This document shows, one piece after another, positions 35,501 to 47,044 of a DNA stretch of 64,000 nt. The translations under genes were made by a program, and so were the position numbers. Numbering within the stretch: position 1 is the stretch's first letter; each line of letters begins with the position of its first letter. Below the pieces are notes generated by a model. It did not search any database. It was not told where the DNA came from and saw nothing but the letters and a program-made list of their open reading frames with translations. Source of the DNA: Lineus longissimus. Its lineage: Eukaryota > Nemertea > Pilidiophora > Heteronemertea > Lineidae. The stretch lies in the NCBI RefSeq assembly GCF_910592395.1, contig NC_088314.1:12586001-12650000 (forward strand), read 5' to 3'.

Positions 35501-36003
35501 AAGCAACCATCCAATGCTAAGAACTTTGCACAGAGCCTAATTTCTAAAAAAAACTCATAGTAATAAAGTCATTGTAATAAAGGGATTTTTTTAAAATTCA
35601 TTAGTCCAAAAATAATTGTCTTAGTCTTATAGCAATAAGACAATTAAGTAATTCACTACTAACAGTAGAAAGGACAACCTTGGGACTGGCAAATGCTGTC
35701 CTTAATTGAAAGTCCTAATTAAACAGTTCAAATTCGCTGAAAAGGACCAACTTGGGGCCACATCATGACATGCTGTGTCATTAATAGAGGGTGTGTCCTT
35801 AAGTAGAGTTGTTTCAGCTGAGGGAAGTTCCACTTTATTTGTATCACATCCATGTAGAGGGATAAAGATGTAATTCGAAAAGGTAATATCATCCCAAGCA
35901 GTAGAATCCTTTGTAGTCCATTATGTCATCAAAAACATGTATGGGTGAGGGGTCGAGGAAGGTCCAGTGCTCTGGAGTACCTAAGCAGGGAAAAATATTT
36001 TAA

Positions 36004-36212
36004 AGGGGGACTATAGGCAGGAGCATGGGGGTTAAATTGGCCATCTTCAGGTGACTAACATACAGAGTAAGGGCACTGGGTCAAGTTAGATTCAGCATTA
36101 AATATATTCCTTGTAAAAGCTTGAATAGTTTAGACATACTGTGAGGTGCGAGAGATCCCTATTGGGGACTTTCTGTAACTTTAACTTGTCCGCCCTAGTC
36201 TATAGTGTCCCT
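36004..36212. mobile_element. TTAA-flanked MITE, TIR AGGGRCACTATAG
   Basis: TTAA at 36000-36003 and 36213-36216 flanks ends reading AGGGGGACTATAGGC and, inverted, AGGGACACTATAGAC. TTAA duplication fits piggyBac or Kolobok type elements. Similar words occur at 57885-57910, 58077-58110 and near 61317, suggesting further, more decayed copies. Confidence 0.65.
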
Positions 36213-36246
36213 TTAAATTCTTTTCGAATTTCTGATCTGGGGGTAA

Positions 36247-37298
36247 AAAATGAAATGGCCAGGGCCATTGTGCTCACCTCATGTGGAGGAAAGATGGATA
36301 AAGAGCATGGTATTGTGTCATGTAGTGTTAGGTTTGATGTAGGTCCAAGCAATTACAATTTCCCCAAAATGGCCAATTTACAATACATTCGACCTCTGTG
36401 ACCTTGAAAAGTAGGTCAAATCAAAGAAGACCCGGGTGACACATTGAATGGTTGTTAGAATTAGATGTACCTATGATATAAAATTGGTGCCAATCGGGCA
36501 AGTCATTACTAGGAATAATGGCATTTTGAAGAGATAAGGATTTGGCCCCCTCCCTGGAGGCCAAACGGCAAATCAGATCGCACCAAACTTCGGTACCTAA
36601 GATCACCTGACCAAGGGGTACATGTGTACTTAATTTGTGATCAATAGTCATTGCAGTTAAGAAACGTGCCATAGTTACGGCCTGACGGCGAATTTACGCC
36701 ATTTGACCTCTGTGACCTTGACAAGAAGGTCAAATTAAAAAACTGTGTGACATATACTGTATGGTGGTTAGATGTACCCATGATATCAAATTGGTGGCAA
36801 TCGGGCAAGAAGTTAAGGAATAATCACATTTTTAAGGTTTTTGGATTTTGCCCCCTGGTGGACAAGTGGTGAATCATATTGGACCAAACTTCGGTCCCTA
36901 AGATCACCTGACTAAGGGGTAAATGTGTACCAAATTTGGTATCAATAGCCATTGCAGTTTAGAAACGTGCCATCGTTACATCCTAACGGCCAATTTACAC
37001 CATTTGACCTCTGTGACCTTGAAAAGGAGGTCAAATCAAAAACCCGGAGGATATATGATGCACCTTTGCTAGAAGTACCTACCATATTTTTTTCAAAATT
37101 TCCCGACTACTATTAAGGGAGATATTGCATATTTTCACTTTTAACGTTTGGCCCCCTGGTGGCCAAACCATGAAACGAATCGGACCGAAACTTGGTCTCC
37201 AAGGTGTCATTACATAAGGGTACATGTGTACCAAGTTTCAACTCAATAGCTTTAACAGTTACGAAACGTGCCCTGCTAACGGACGACGGACGACGACG

Positions 37299-37339
<41 letters not shown>

Positions 37340-37395
37340 ACGACGGACGCCACGGTATGGGATAAGCTCACCTCTGCTAAGAGGTGAGCTAAAAA
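36247..37395 (+). repeat. Complete copy of the hairpin-ended repeat
   Basis: Starts AATGAAATGGCCAGGGCCAT with TGTGCTCACC and ends in the stem-loop GCTCACCTCT-GCTA-AGAGGTGAGC followed by TAAAAAC. Three diverged inner subrepeats contain GACCTCTGTGACCTTG and GGCCCCCTGGTGG. An ACGACGACG microsatellite at 37279-37345 precedes the hairpin. The same order of parts is seen at 11181-13466. No coding sequence is recognised. Confidence 0.75.
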
Positions 37396-37396
37396 C

Positions 37397-37810
37397 TAAT
37401 ATGCATAAAAAGGTTTTTTGTGGGCTAAGGGGAGGCAGGCGATCCTTTTCCATGATGATCATGACAACCATAAACTATAATAGTAGTAACTCAATTTTTT
37501 GTCGAAACGCCTTGTATAAATTCATATTATCATCTCCCTCTGAAAGAAAAGCCAGTCGCGGACCGTATCTCCCACTAATGGAAGAGCCCTATCTTTTGTG
37601 TGTTTCGACCAAAGATAGGGCTCTTCCATCAGTGGGAGGTACGGTCCGCGACTGGCTTTTCTTTCAGAGGGAGATGATAATATGAATTTATACAAGGCGT
37701 TTCGACAAAAAATTGAGTTACTACTATTATAGTTTATGGTTGTCATGATCATCATGGAAAATGATCGGCTGCCTCCCCTTAGCCCACAAGAAACCTTTTT
37801 ATGCATATTA
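37397..37810. repeat. Foldback element with two 200-bp inverted arms
   Basis: The arm 37397-37597 is repeated in inverse at 37611-37810 with a 13-nt centre. Differences are few, for example AGGCGATCC against GGATCATTTT-side changes and ACTAATGG against ATCAGTGG. It directly abuts the hairpin-ended repeat. The two strands give nearly the same ORFs because of the symmetry; they are not genes. Confidence 0.9.
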
Positions 37811-38127
37811 GGTTTTTTTTATCGACGGCTGGGCTAACTCCAGCATGTCAAAGGAAAACGCGTCAATCACCCGAGTCATGAAATCTATTTTTTCATGTAC
37901 AAGATATCAGAGCAAATGAGATGTCGGGGCTTTCTCAAGATGGTGATAATAGGTGACGCCAATATTCGTTACTTACGCGGGAAATACGAACACACTCTAG
38001 TGCCTCGACCACCATCTCTTGCATTGCATTACATGACTATGTCACTATAGCATTATCGAAGAGATAAATCAAGCCAACCATACTGTCCTGTGCTGTTATA
38101 TGCTGTTGCTTATACAATGTTATATCA

Positions 38128-38222
38128 ATCACTTTGGAAACGCATTTTAAAATAGATGTTACGTCGTGTTAATGGGGCACGTCATCATCGCGTACATTTT
38201 GGAAAAACTCCCTAACGAGACC
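38128..38222. repeat. 95-bp direct repeat (second copy 38888-38982)
   Basis: Both copies read CACTTTGGAAACGCATTTTA and continue through GGGGCACGTCATCATCGCGT to CTCCCTAACGAGACC with about five differences. They are 760 bp apart in direct orientation. They may be the ends of an old duplicated or LTR-like unit, but no internal features support that. Confidence 0.65.
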
Positions 38223-38344
38223 TAAAATCCAAGAAGGACGTCCTCGTTTCGCCGGTGGGTCGGGTACTTGCGAAATTTACGCACCTGGCGCAATAGAGTA
38301 ACGATGTAAATGATGTAAATGGCGGCCTCCAATCCATGGACCAG

Positions 38345-38495
38345 TGCGGTTTAGAGACAATACCACCAATGAATATTCATAGGTTGGAGGTTCCAGGCCT
38401 ATCAATTAGACAAGTGCATGTTTTTAACTATCGAGTACATATTTGGAGAGGTATTGAAAAAATATTTGCTGTGGCAAGTACAGATATAAACCTAA
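38345..38495. repeat. Dispersed repeat (second copy 63194-63345)
   Basis: About 150 bp is shared with 63194-63345 in the same orientation, including TTGGAGAGGTATTGAAAAAA and TATTTGCTGTGGCAAGT. Identity is high but with indels. Confidence 0.65.
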
Positions 38496-38529
38496 ATCAC
38501 GAAACTAATATGTAAAGTCAAGGACTTAG

Positions 38530-38760
38530 TGAGCCCCCCTTTAGGTCGGGGGAGCTCCCCCGAACCCCCCTACGAGCATATGTTAAGTGCAAGCTCTAAC
38601 AACTACAGCTGTTACTATGGGGGGGGGGGACACCCCCAAACCCCCCTCCGTCGACATAGGTTTTTACCAGTGCGTTGGGGGGGAAGCTCCCCCCAAACCC
38701 CCTCGGTGGACAGTCAACTAGCCCTTCTGTGTCATACTGCTGGAGGGGGGGGGGTGCGAT
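38530..38760. repeat. G/C-run palindrome cluster
   Basis: Three times a G run is followed by a C run and CCCCAAACCCCC or CCCCGAACCCCC, for example GGGGGAGCTCCCCCGAACCC. This is low-complexity sequence able to fold; no gene is seen. Confidence 0.6.
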
Positions 38761-39612
38761 GGGACCATCCATATAGTTCCTTCCGACACATTTTTGTTTT
38801 GGTAATGTAATACATTGTGATTGTCCTTATTCACGGGAATCGGGCGTTTCCAGTGATATACGACACTTAAATGGATTGTCCTCATGCATTCACTTTGGAA
38901 ACGCATTTTAGAATAGATGTCACGTCCTGTTAATGGGGCACGTCATCATCGCGTACATTTGGGAAAAACTCCCTAACGAGACCGGAGCAGACGGCTGAAA
39001 GTAGTTTAATTATTGGCCGCTAGGGTTCAGAATGTCGCTCACCCGAATTTTTCACGCAACTTTTGCTAAATAGAGCTAGTTCTAGTTTGTAATTCATTTT
39101 GATACTTCAGATTTGGGTAGTAGACTAAAATAACTTAGTCGTCAGTGTGGTTTTAAGCAGGAAAAACGTATTTGTTTTTCTTAAAGTGCATTTTTTTGAC
39201 GGGTGTGTGCGATTGTTTTGTTTTTATGTCACGTGACCTCGACCATGTCGACACAAAATTGAAATAAACCACCCTTTTCTGTCATTATTTAGGACGGATA
39301 TTTCTCTAATAAAAATATTAATATAATTGGCCAATTTCTTAGGCATATGATGTAGCGAATTCCCATGAAGATTTAAATTTAATTTAACTTAATTTCAACC
39401 AATGGGATAGCAACCACCACCGGAAGATCGCGGAGAAATCGGTAAACTCAACGGAGTTAATTCAGAAAAATACCAAAAAAAAAATTGTTTGTAGGATATA
39501 CAATAGTTACTCTCTTTATTTCTAATCATTCATTTACATTATGTACTCCCGCACACACGTGTATCTTAAGAGCCCCTCCTAAGAGAGGGGCTTATGATCG
39601 GCGCCAATCAGG

Positions 39613-39810
39613 GGCCCGTTCAGGACAGCGGCAGCGGAATACGTACGAATCACGTGACGAGAACCGGCGTGGCTACAGTGACTCCGAGTTCCGTCCAGGA
39701 CAGCGGCAACGGAATACGTATGAGTCACGGGATGAAAACCGGCGTGACTACAATGACTTCGAGCTCCGTCCAGGACAGTGGCAACGGAATACATACGTGT
39801 CACCATCCTC
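39613..39810 (+). repeat. 75-bp coding-like tandem repeat in the LINE 5' region
   Basis: Three copies with 75-bp period each encode a charged peptide of the form GQRQRNTYESRDENRRDYND on the plus strand. A fourth, diverged copy appears in front of the endonuclease region at about 40430-40480. The period is a multiple of three and changes are mostly conservative in that frame, suggesting it was once coding (perhaps a basic ORF1 region). Confidence 0.6.
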
Positions 39811-42768
39811 GGCACCCAGTGGTTTTCCATATGCTCCAGCTCTCGCTATTACAAACCCCTGGGGAAATCCATGCCCTTCAGACGGACTGTAGCGGTAGAA
39901 AAAAAGCGCCCAATCAGAGCGTCGGTTGTATTTGAGTCTCGGAAATTCGTAAACCACGGACCCAGGAATTAATGCTCTCAGATGCACTATCAATTGTATA
40001 GTCTTTTGCGCCATAGGGCTCGGGTCCGAGGTAGGTTAGTTAAATTTCAATCAGCGCCATGAAACGCGTATTTTCATTAGCTGCTATTTTTAGAACATCC
40101 GGGTATTTATGAAAATTCTGAATTTTTCAGTGCTGTTCCTTCGTATTGCGCGCACCCCGCTGCAAATTTATTTCATTACTTAATTAAAACACAATTACAC
40201 GTCTACACAATGTTTAACAGCATAGAATCGATGAAGTATAAAACGATTTAACGATAGGATTATCTTAAACTTTATTCATATACATTTTATTGTCATATAA
40301 AACACTATATATACATACATTACGCACAGTGTATCAGGTTATCAGAACAGCCACCCTTCGCTGTCGATTCTAATGGATTTTCTCAGGGTTTTGTATGGGA
40401 CGTAGGAGTATCAAAAACCTGAAGCTCAGGATGACGTGTCACACGACGAAAACCGGTGCGACTACAATGACTGGTCCGAATACCGAAGTGAAAGATACTG
40501 GAACTAGCCGCAGTGTAGACATAATATATGAATCTTTTAACTGTAAAGGTTTCAAACAGTCGGCAGACTATATTCTGGAACGACTAAAGAAAGTCAGTAT
40601 TTTATGCCTTAATGAGACATGGTTGAGGCCTGGCGAGATCTATTTAGTGGATGAAGTTAGCAATCGTAATAATGATTCACAGGCAACTTATAAGTCCTTT
40701 TCAAAGTCAAGTATGAACGATTTAGACGCGAGTTATACAGGGAGGCCGTTCGGCGGCGTCTCAATCATTATCAGGAGTCTCCAGATTATAACTGTTATGA
40801 AATTGACGTCGACAATCCTCGGGTTGTTCCTATAGGTATTCGTGATAATACTGGTAAACTAAAGACTGTTGTTGTGAACGCTTATATGCCTTTCTTTGAT
40901 GCGTCAAACGGGAAACAAACAGAACAGTATATAGAATGTCTTGATGCTATTCAATCGCTTTTGGAATACGCCCATCTCTGTCCAATAAAGATAATGGGAG
41001 ATCTCAACGTTCAATTACCAACTTCGCCTGATCTTAACAAATATTGGTATAGGGCCAAAGGTTTTAATCAACATAGTGCAATTATATACGATTTTATTTC
41101 TGCCAATGATTTACATGTTTTGGATTTTAACTTTAAGCAACCGGTGCAATATACATATTTTTGTGTGAAGCGGAATGTCTATACCTGGATTGACCATGTT
41201 CTGGCCTCAGGCCAGGAACATAATAAAGTTAAATCATGTAGCATTGTTCCCCTACAAGAGGGCAACGTGAGTGACCATTTGCCAATCGACGTCGTTTTCA
41301 CTCTGGAGTGCAGTGACCCCGAAGTTGGTGGCTCAAAGTGTAAAACATCTGTGAGAGATAGTAGGCCGGTCTTTCCTAAAGCGTGTTGGCAAAATAACGC
41401 AAAAACCGAAAAGTATCGGTCACTTCTAAACGAAAAATTGTCGGCATTAAATCCGTTGCGCATAGATAAGCCTTGTGAAATGGAAGCCTCTGTGAATGAG
41501 TATATCGATGATGTTAATTCCGCCATTCACCAGGCCTGTAGTGAAGCTGGATGTACTAGGTCAAATGGTTTTAAACCCAGAAGGTTTTGGTGCCCGCAAT
41601 TGGGAGAGTTGAGGCAGAAAAAACGTTTCTGGTGGAAACTCTGGGTACAGAACAACAGGCCACGACACGGTGCAGTTTTTGACTGTTGGAAAGCGGTGAA
41701 AAAACAATTTCGTAAGGCCTGCCGAAATGGATTGAATAATGCTGGTCAAATGAGAAACGAACGCTACAATAGGCTATTTAGAGACAGGAAAATGGATGTT
41801 TTTTGGAAAATTATGAAAAGAAAGAGGGGGGAAACCAGGGTATGAGACCTTATTGGCACAGGAGAGGGATGAGTGTGTCATATCCCCTGAGATGGTTAAG
41901 GAAATGATAAAAGCTCTTCCACGGAATACTGCTCCCGGTTGTGACGGAGTGACAACAGAACATTTACTGTATGGACTGTCAGAGGAATTATGCGACCATC
42001 TATCGGCCATTTACTCTTCCATTCTGACCTGGGGGGTCGTACCGCAGGTGTTCGCTATGGGAATTATTGTTCCAAATCTAAAGAAAACAACTCTGGATCC
42101 GAACTCGCCCAATAATTATCGCCCCGTGACCCTCAGCTCAATACACACCAAGTTGGTGGAGGGATTTATGATACCGGATGATGTGTCTAATGATAATCAG
42201 TTTGGGTTCAAATCTGGAATTGGAATAGAATTCGGCTGTTCATTAATGCATGATTTAGCAGCCCTTGCAAGTAGCGATGGGTCGCCTTTGTTTGTTTGTT
42301 CGCTAGATGCACAGAAATGCTTTGACAGCATTTGGCATGATGGCCTTTTTTACAAACTGTGGGATAAAATCCCTAATCATCACTGGTTCTTCTTGTATAG
42401 GTGGAATGGTAAAATGAAGGCGATGGTAAGATGGAATGGTGCTTGTAGTAGGGAGATAAGTGTGCTCCAGGCCCGGTATTCATATAACTTCCTAACATAG
42501 GTGCACCTAAGTTCTAGGTACCCTACCTATGGAGGTGGTCTGCCTAAAATTATATTCATAAAAGGTCCTAAGTACCCCACGTAACTTGGCAGTCCACCTA
42601 TGCTGGTAGGTACACCACCTTATGCGTTGCTATGGCCTAATTCCTTTTATGTAATCAAAATTACATGGTTTTCATTCATTTTGAGCTTGCATCATACTGA
42701 AGTGTACAGTGTAAACTGTCTTGCTCCATGTGCTTAGGCGTATTGGTAGTCGATACCTTCTGAGAAAT

Positions 42769-43962
42769 ATGGCTGAAGGAAAGGATAACGGGAAGAAGAG
42801 AAAACCAAATTTCAGCGAGACGGAAAAATTAAGACTTATTGAGGCTTACGAACATGAGAAGGTGGTACTTAGTGCTAAATTCTCAACTAATGTGACATCA
42901 CGAAAAAAGCATGAGGCATGGCAAAGGATTGCTGGCGCACTCAACAGCCGAAACACGTTGGTGCATCGAACAGTTGCAGAGATCCAAAAGAAATGGCAAC
43001 ATCTCACCAGCGCCGCTATGAAGGATGAGTACAGAAAACATAGAAAGGAAAGCCAAAAGACAGGTTTGTACCATTCTTCTATATTTGATTCATTTTTAGG
43101 TCATCTACCTTTAAGAAGTACATATATATAATTTGTTTACATATTGTCTAATGTACGCATTTCGCACATTTTTTGCTTTATCACGTGTTCAATTTACAGT
43201 TAACCCTTTCTTGACTGATGCAAAAAATAAGAAACAACTAATAATACTTGAAGATATTTGTTTCATCACTTCTTGTAGGAGGAGGACCACCGCCAAACGA
43301 ACCGTCAATTATCTCAAAGAAGATTTACAGCCTGCTCGGGGAAGACGATCCTTCTTTATATGGAATCGAGGGTGGCATAGACAGTATGAATCCTTCTACA
43401 GAAATGGGGAAAGTACCAATCCCAGAAAAAGGAAGTTGCAGGTAATATATAAAAAAGTGAAAAGAATTTAAAATAAAACAAAATAAAAAATCTGAAATAA
43501 TCAAATTAACTAAAAAATTTCTTAGAAAATGCATTTATGGACAGTTCATGGTGTCATATTTGTTTATCATTCAGTCGCTCCACAACTCCCACGAGCCCGG
43601 CTCCAGACACAGCAGACCTTGGCACCGCAATAGAATCACCCGACGACGAAATACCTGGCCCAAGCTACAAATCTGCCCAGTGTAGCCACGTATCTGAAAA
43701 TAACAGAAAGAGAAAGAGAGTTGCAGATGGTGATGCTGACCTACTTGTTTTGCAGAAGGAGCTATTAGTTCTAGAGAAGGAAAGAGCTACACTTGAAATA
43801 GAGAAATTAAAGCTTGAGAAACAAAAACTAGTTCTGGAAATTGAAATCTTAAACAGGAAAAAGAATGGTCATGGTTCTGAACATGAAACAGACCAGAGTG
43901 AAAATGTTGGCCGCATGGCAACATGGCCAACATATCCACCACCGAGATACATGAACATGTAA
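42769..43962 (+). CDS. Harbinger Myb/SANT-like accessory protein, 281 aa
   Basis: Exons 42769-43063, 43279-43441 and 43575-43962 join by GT-AG introns in consistent phase (1, 2). Residues about 12-95 form a Myb/SANT-like domain (NFSETEKLRLIEAYEHEK; HEAWQRIAGALN; AEIQKKWQHL). The C-terminal part is a leucine/lysine-rich coiled coil (KERATLEIEKLKLEKQKL). In Harbinger elements this protein binds the transposon ends and brings the transposase to the nucleus. The gene converges with the transposase gene at 44283. Confidence 0.88.
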
Positions 43963-44282
43963 GATAAATAGGTTACTGTACAACAAACTGAGTAACAGCA
44001 AGTATCATTATGTTCATGAAAATCCTGATGGGTTCATTTTCTACCCTGCATTATGATATCATAATTTACCGTGAGGTTGAATTAACGATTTACTTCCTAC
44101 TGAATTGATCTATTACAATATTGTAATGAAAATTATTTTTGAATAAATATCCTAACTATTCCTGAAAATATTTAGTCTCGTCATTTATTTGTTGCTTTTA
44201 AGCCCCATTTGCCCGAGTAGTACCTTCTTGTCATACCATCATACATGTTTGATGTTGTTGATAGGGCTACATCTACTTACAT

Positions 44283-45602
44283 TTACTGGAAATGCATCTC
44301 ATCGACAATATAATCTCGGACGGCACGACCACCATCTGCATCATTAACAATGTCATCATCTGGTTGGGGCTGAATTACATCAGGTTCATCCTCAAAATCT
44401 GGCAGGCCATTATTTTTGGCAATGTTATGCAGAACAGCACAGGCTGCAATAACTTTGCATGCCTTTTGAGGCTTCATCCGTATCTCAAGGTGCAAGCAGT
44501 GAAATCGCCGTTTCCATTGCCCTATGCCCCTTTCAACTACATTACGGCTTCTCTTATGCGCCACGTTGTAATGGCGTTGTCCATCACCTTGTGGATGCAG
44601 GAAAGGTGTCATTAGCCAAGGTTTTTGTGGGTAGCCACTGTCGCCCAGTAGAACTTCATCTTGTATTCTTTGTTGCATATGTGGTGGAACTCCGCTTTCG
44701 CGCAGGATGACAGCATGAGTTCGTATGACCTCGTTTTCATTTCCCGCGTATCGGGTGATCAGAACGAGGCTAGAATGAAACATGGCGCCTAGCTGTCAAT
44801 CATTGAGTGACGTCACTACTATGGAATTCACTACAAAAACTCATGAATGAAAGATCGCATGACTCACGTGATCCTCACATGATTCTCAATAATAACAAAT
44901 TGAACTGCGCATGCTCGGGCACTGGGGGCGGAGCTACAAATCTGAACTCGAATAGGAAGTTGGAAGTTTGACTTTCTCGGGCGGTGAAAGTCGAAAAGTT
45001 GAATAAATCGCTCGGCGGTTCCAGTTCCCTTTAATGAGCTTACACCGTGCATCCATGATAACTTGAGTATTAATCGAGTGGTAATTTTTTCGATTAACGA
45101 ATCGTACCTCGTGGTCTGAAGGCGTAGCAATCCAAATGTGTGTTCCATCGACCGCGCCAATCACGCCTGGGAAATCAGCAATTTCATGGAAATCTGCAAT
45201 GGCATTGGGAGTATTTTCTCGAGAAGGGAATCGGATTATCCTTGGCATCAAATGTACTAATGCCGAAGACACTTGAGACACAATGCGAGAAACAGATGGC
45301 TGTGAAATGTTCACAATGTCCCCACATACTTTCTGAAATGTTCCACACGAATAAAAACGAAGCACTACTAAGAGTTTCAAAACTGGAGGAATTGCATGAT
45401 TCCGTAAGGTTGCACTTTCAATATCTTCTTGAATGAGATCCGTAACTTCTAAAATCGTTGGACGATCAAGCCTATATCGCTCGTACAGCTCATTATCATT
45501 GTACACATCTAGAGGGTGAAGTCGGTCACGAAATATTCTCTCGCGTCGAAAAGCTCTCCTTCTCTGTATTTCAATCTGCGCTCCTATCATTAGCACTGCC
45601 AT
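44283..45602 (-). CDS. Harbinger DDE transposase (HARBI1-like), 347 aa
   Basis: Two exons, 45602-45046 and 44769-44283, are split by a 276-bp intron (donor GTGTAAG, acceptor TTCTAG) in phase 2. The join gives ARLVLITRYAGNENEV. The N-terminal RRAFRRERIFRDRLHPLD is typical; a helix-turn-helix region follows (ISQPSVSRIVSQVSSAL). Catalytic residues lie in GAVDGTHI (D), LLGDSGYP (D) and VVERGIGQWKRRF (E). No stop or frameshift is visible, so it may be functional. The start at the ATG 45602 is preferred over an in-frame TTG upstream. Confidence 0.9.
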
Positions 45603-47044
45603 TTTACACTGTATGGCACACAACTAACATTGATTTCCTCCTTTACCATAGTTTATACCACCTCGAGAGGTGTCCTATATCTAGGGGGATATATAGGCAC
45701 CCTGCCAACGCTAAGATGTTTTATGAATATTATGACCTTATGATAGGTACCCCACTTAGGCGTCGAAATAGGTACCCCACCTACATTTATATCACTTAGG
45801 GAGTTATATGAATACGGGCCCAGGGAACTAGACAAGGGAGTAAACTCTCTCCTACTTTGTTTAAGATATTTCTGAATGATATGTTGTCTATGGTTACCGA
45901 TGCCAAACGGGGTTTCTGTATTGGTGAGGACCATTACAATTCGACGGCTTATGCGGATGATGTAACGTTATCGAGCTTGACAGTCAGTGGTCTCCAAGAA
46001 TTGATTGATGTATGTGGTCAATACTCCATAAGATGGCGTTTTAAATTCAATAAGATGAAATTCCGATGCCTCATTATGGGTAAGCATAACTTTAAGAAAG
46101 ACCCTGTATGGAATATTTATGGTAGCTGTCTCGGTTCGGTGGAGCAGCTTGATATACTAGGTGTCAGTTACAACAAACTTGGTAGTAGTACGGACCATGT
46201 GAACAATAGAACTAAAAAATGCCGTGGAGCTTTCTATGGCCAGAATGACAAAGGTTTGTGTTACCCCGGTCTGTGTACCGCAGCGAAGGTTTACCTATGG
46301 AAGTCTTTATGTATGCCCTGCCTTATGTTTGGCTGTGAAACCATGTATATTTCAAAAACAGACCTACGCAGATTAGAAACACCTTCTTGTTACGGGCCCT
46401 TGGAGTGCCAAAAGTTAAAGAGGTGTTGGTTAAGAGGACTAACGGTTTGTTTACGAGAATAATGAGTGGTGAGTCACCCTGCTCCAGGCTGTATTGTACA
46501 CTTTTGTCCAGATATATAATTACTGGCCAGTTCAACCCTCACACATTGCTTGGCAGAATTATTGGAAGTGGTCAGTCTCCCTCGGATCTTATTTTCGGCA
46601 TAAATAATAATCAAGTGGAAGCCTCACCTCCTAATGGAATTGAAGATTCCATACGGTCTCTTATTTTCTCTGATAGTTACAACCGTAAAGCATCACTGTA
46701 CCAAGGCCTCATAGGCCTACGATGGTCATGTTTTGTGCCGGTGTAATGTTTTTGAGTGTTTCCCCTCATTGTTTGGGAACGCTCAAAAATAGATTGACAA
46801 GTTTTTCTGTGTATCCCCCCTATTGAAAAGTCGTGGTCTCTCTAGCTGCCTATTGTTTGGAAACACTGACACATGGGGAACAACCACAGATGTTACACCG
46901 GGTTGGCCCTAGGGTGTTGGGTACAATGTATTTAACTGGTTTTTAAAATATTGTATATTTGTATGTCCTGCTATGTAATGTCCTCAGTTATGGGGGTTTT
47001 GAATAAATAAATAAATAAATTACCGTGTATCATCAGCAATAACA

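Larger units (their letters stand above)
42471..45820. mobile_element. Intact-looking PIF/Harbinger transposon, TSD CAG
   Basis: The ends are GCCCGGTATTCATATAACTT and, inverted, GGCCCGTATTCATATAACTC. The 3-bp duplication CAG lies at 42468-42470 and 45821-45823. Removing the element and one CAG restores the host reverse transcriptase frame exactly. It encodes a Myb-like protein on plus and a DDE transposase on minus, both spliced and free of stops. This is the standard two-gene layout of Harbinger. Confidence 0.92.
40395..46746 (+). pseudogene. LINE ORF2: endonuclease and reverse transcriptase, broken
   Basis: The endonuclease begins with NCKGF and LCLNETWL, continues with GGVSIII, then MGDLNVQLP and ends with VSDHLPIDVVF. 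Frameshifts lie near 40785 and in a G6 run at about 41829. Reverse transcriptase then follows with NYRPVTLSS, DAQKCFDSIWHDGL, the TRQGSKLSP block and the catalytic AYADDV. The chain is interrupted in the Gln codon of VLQ|GTRQG by the Harbinger insertion, and the frame matches on both sides. A last frameshift near 46390 leads to the C-terminal part ending at 46746. Confidence 0.85.
39580..47021 (+). mobile_element. Non-LTR retrotransposon (APE-type LINE), damaged and split by Harbinger
   Basis: The element carries an apurinic endonuclease domain and reverse transcriptase in series and ends in an AAAT repeat tail at 47001-47020. A 3' part of the same family lies inverted at 59138-59325, supporting the 3' boundary. 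The 5' limit is uncertain; a 75-bp coding-like repeat at 39613-39800 resembles the sequence just before the endonuclease (40430-40490), so I start it near 39580. A 3350-bp Harbinger element interrupts it. Confidence 0.8.

Noticed and set aside
37224-37806. ORFs on both strands over the foldback element
   Set aside because: They are mirror images caused by the inverted arms and a GAC microsatellite, not genes.
38128-38982. LTRs of a small retroelement
   Set aside because: The 95-bp direct repeats lack TG...CA ends, a primer-binding site and target duplications.
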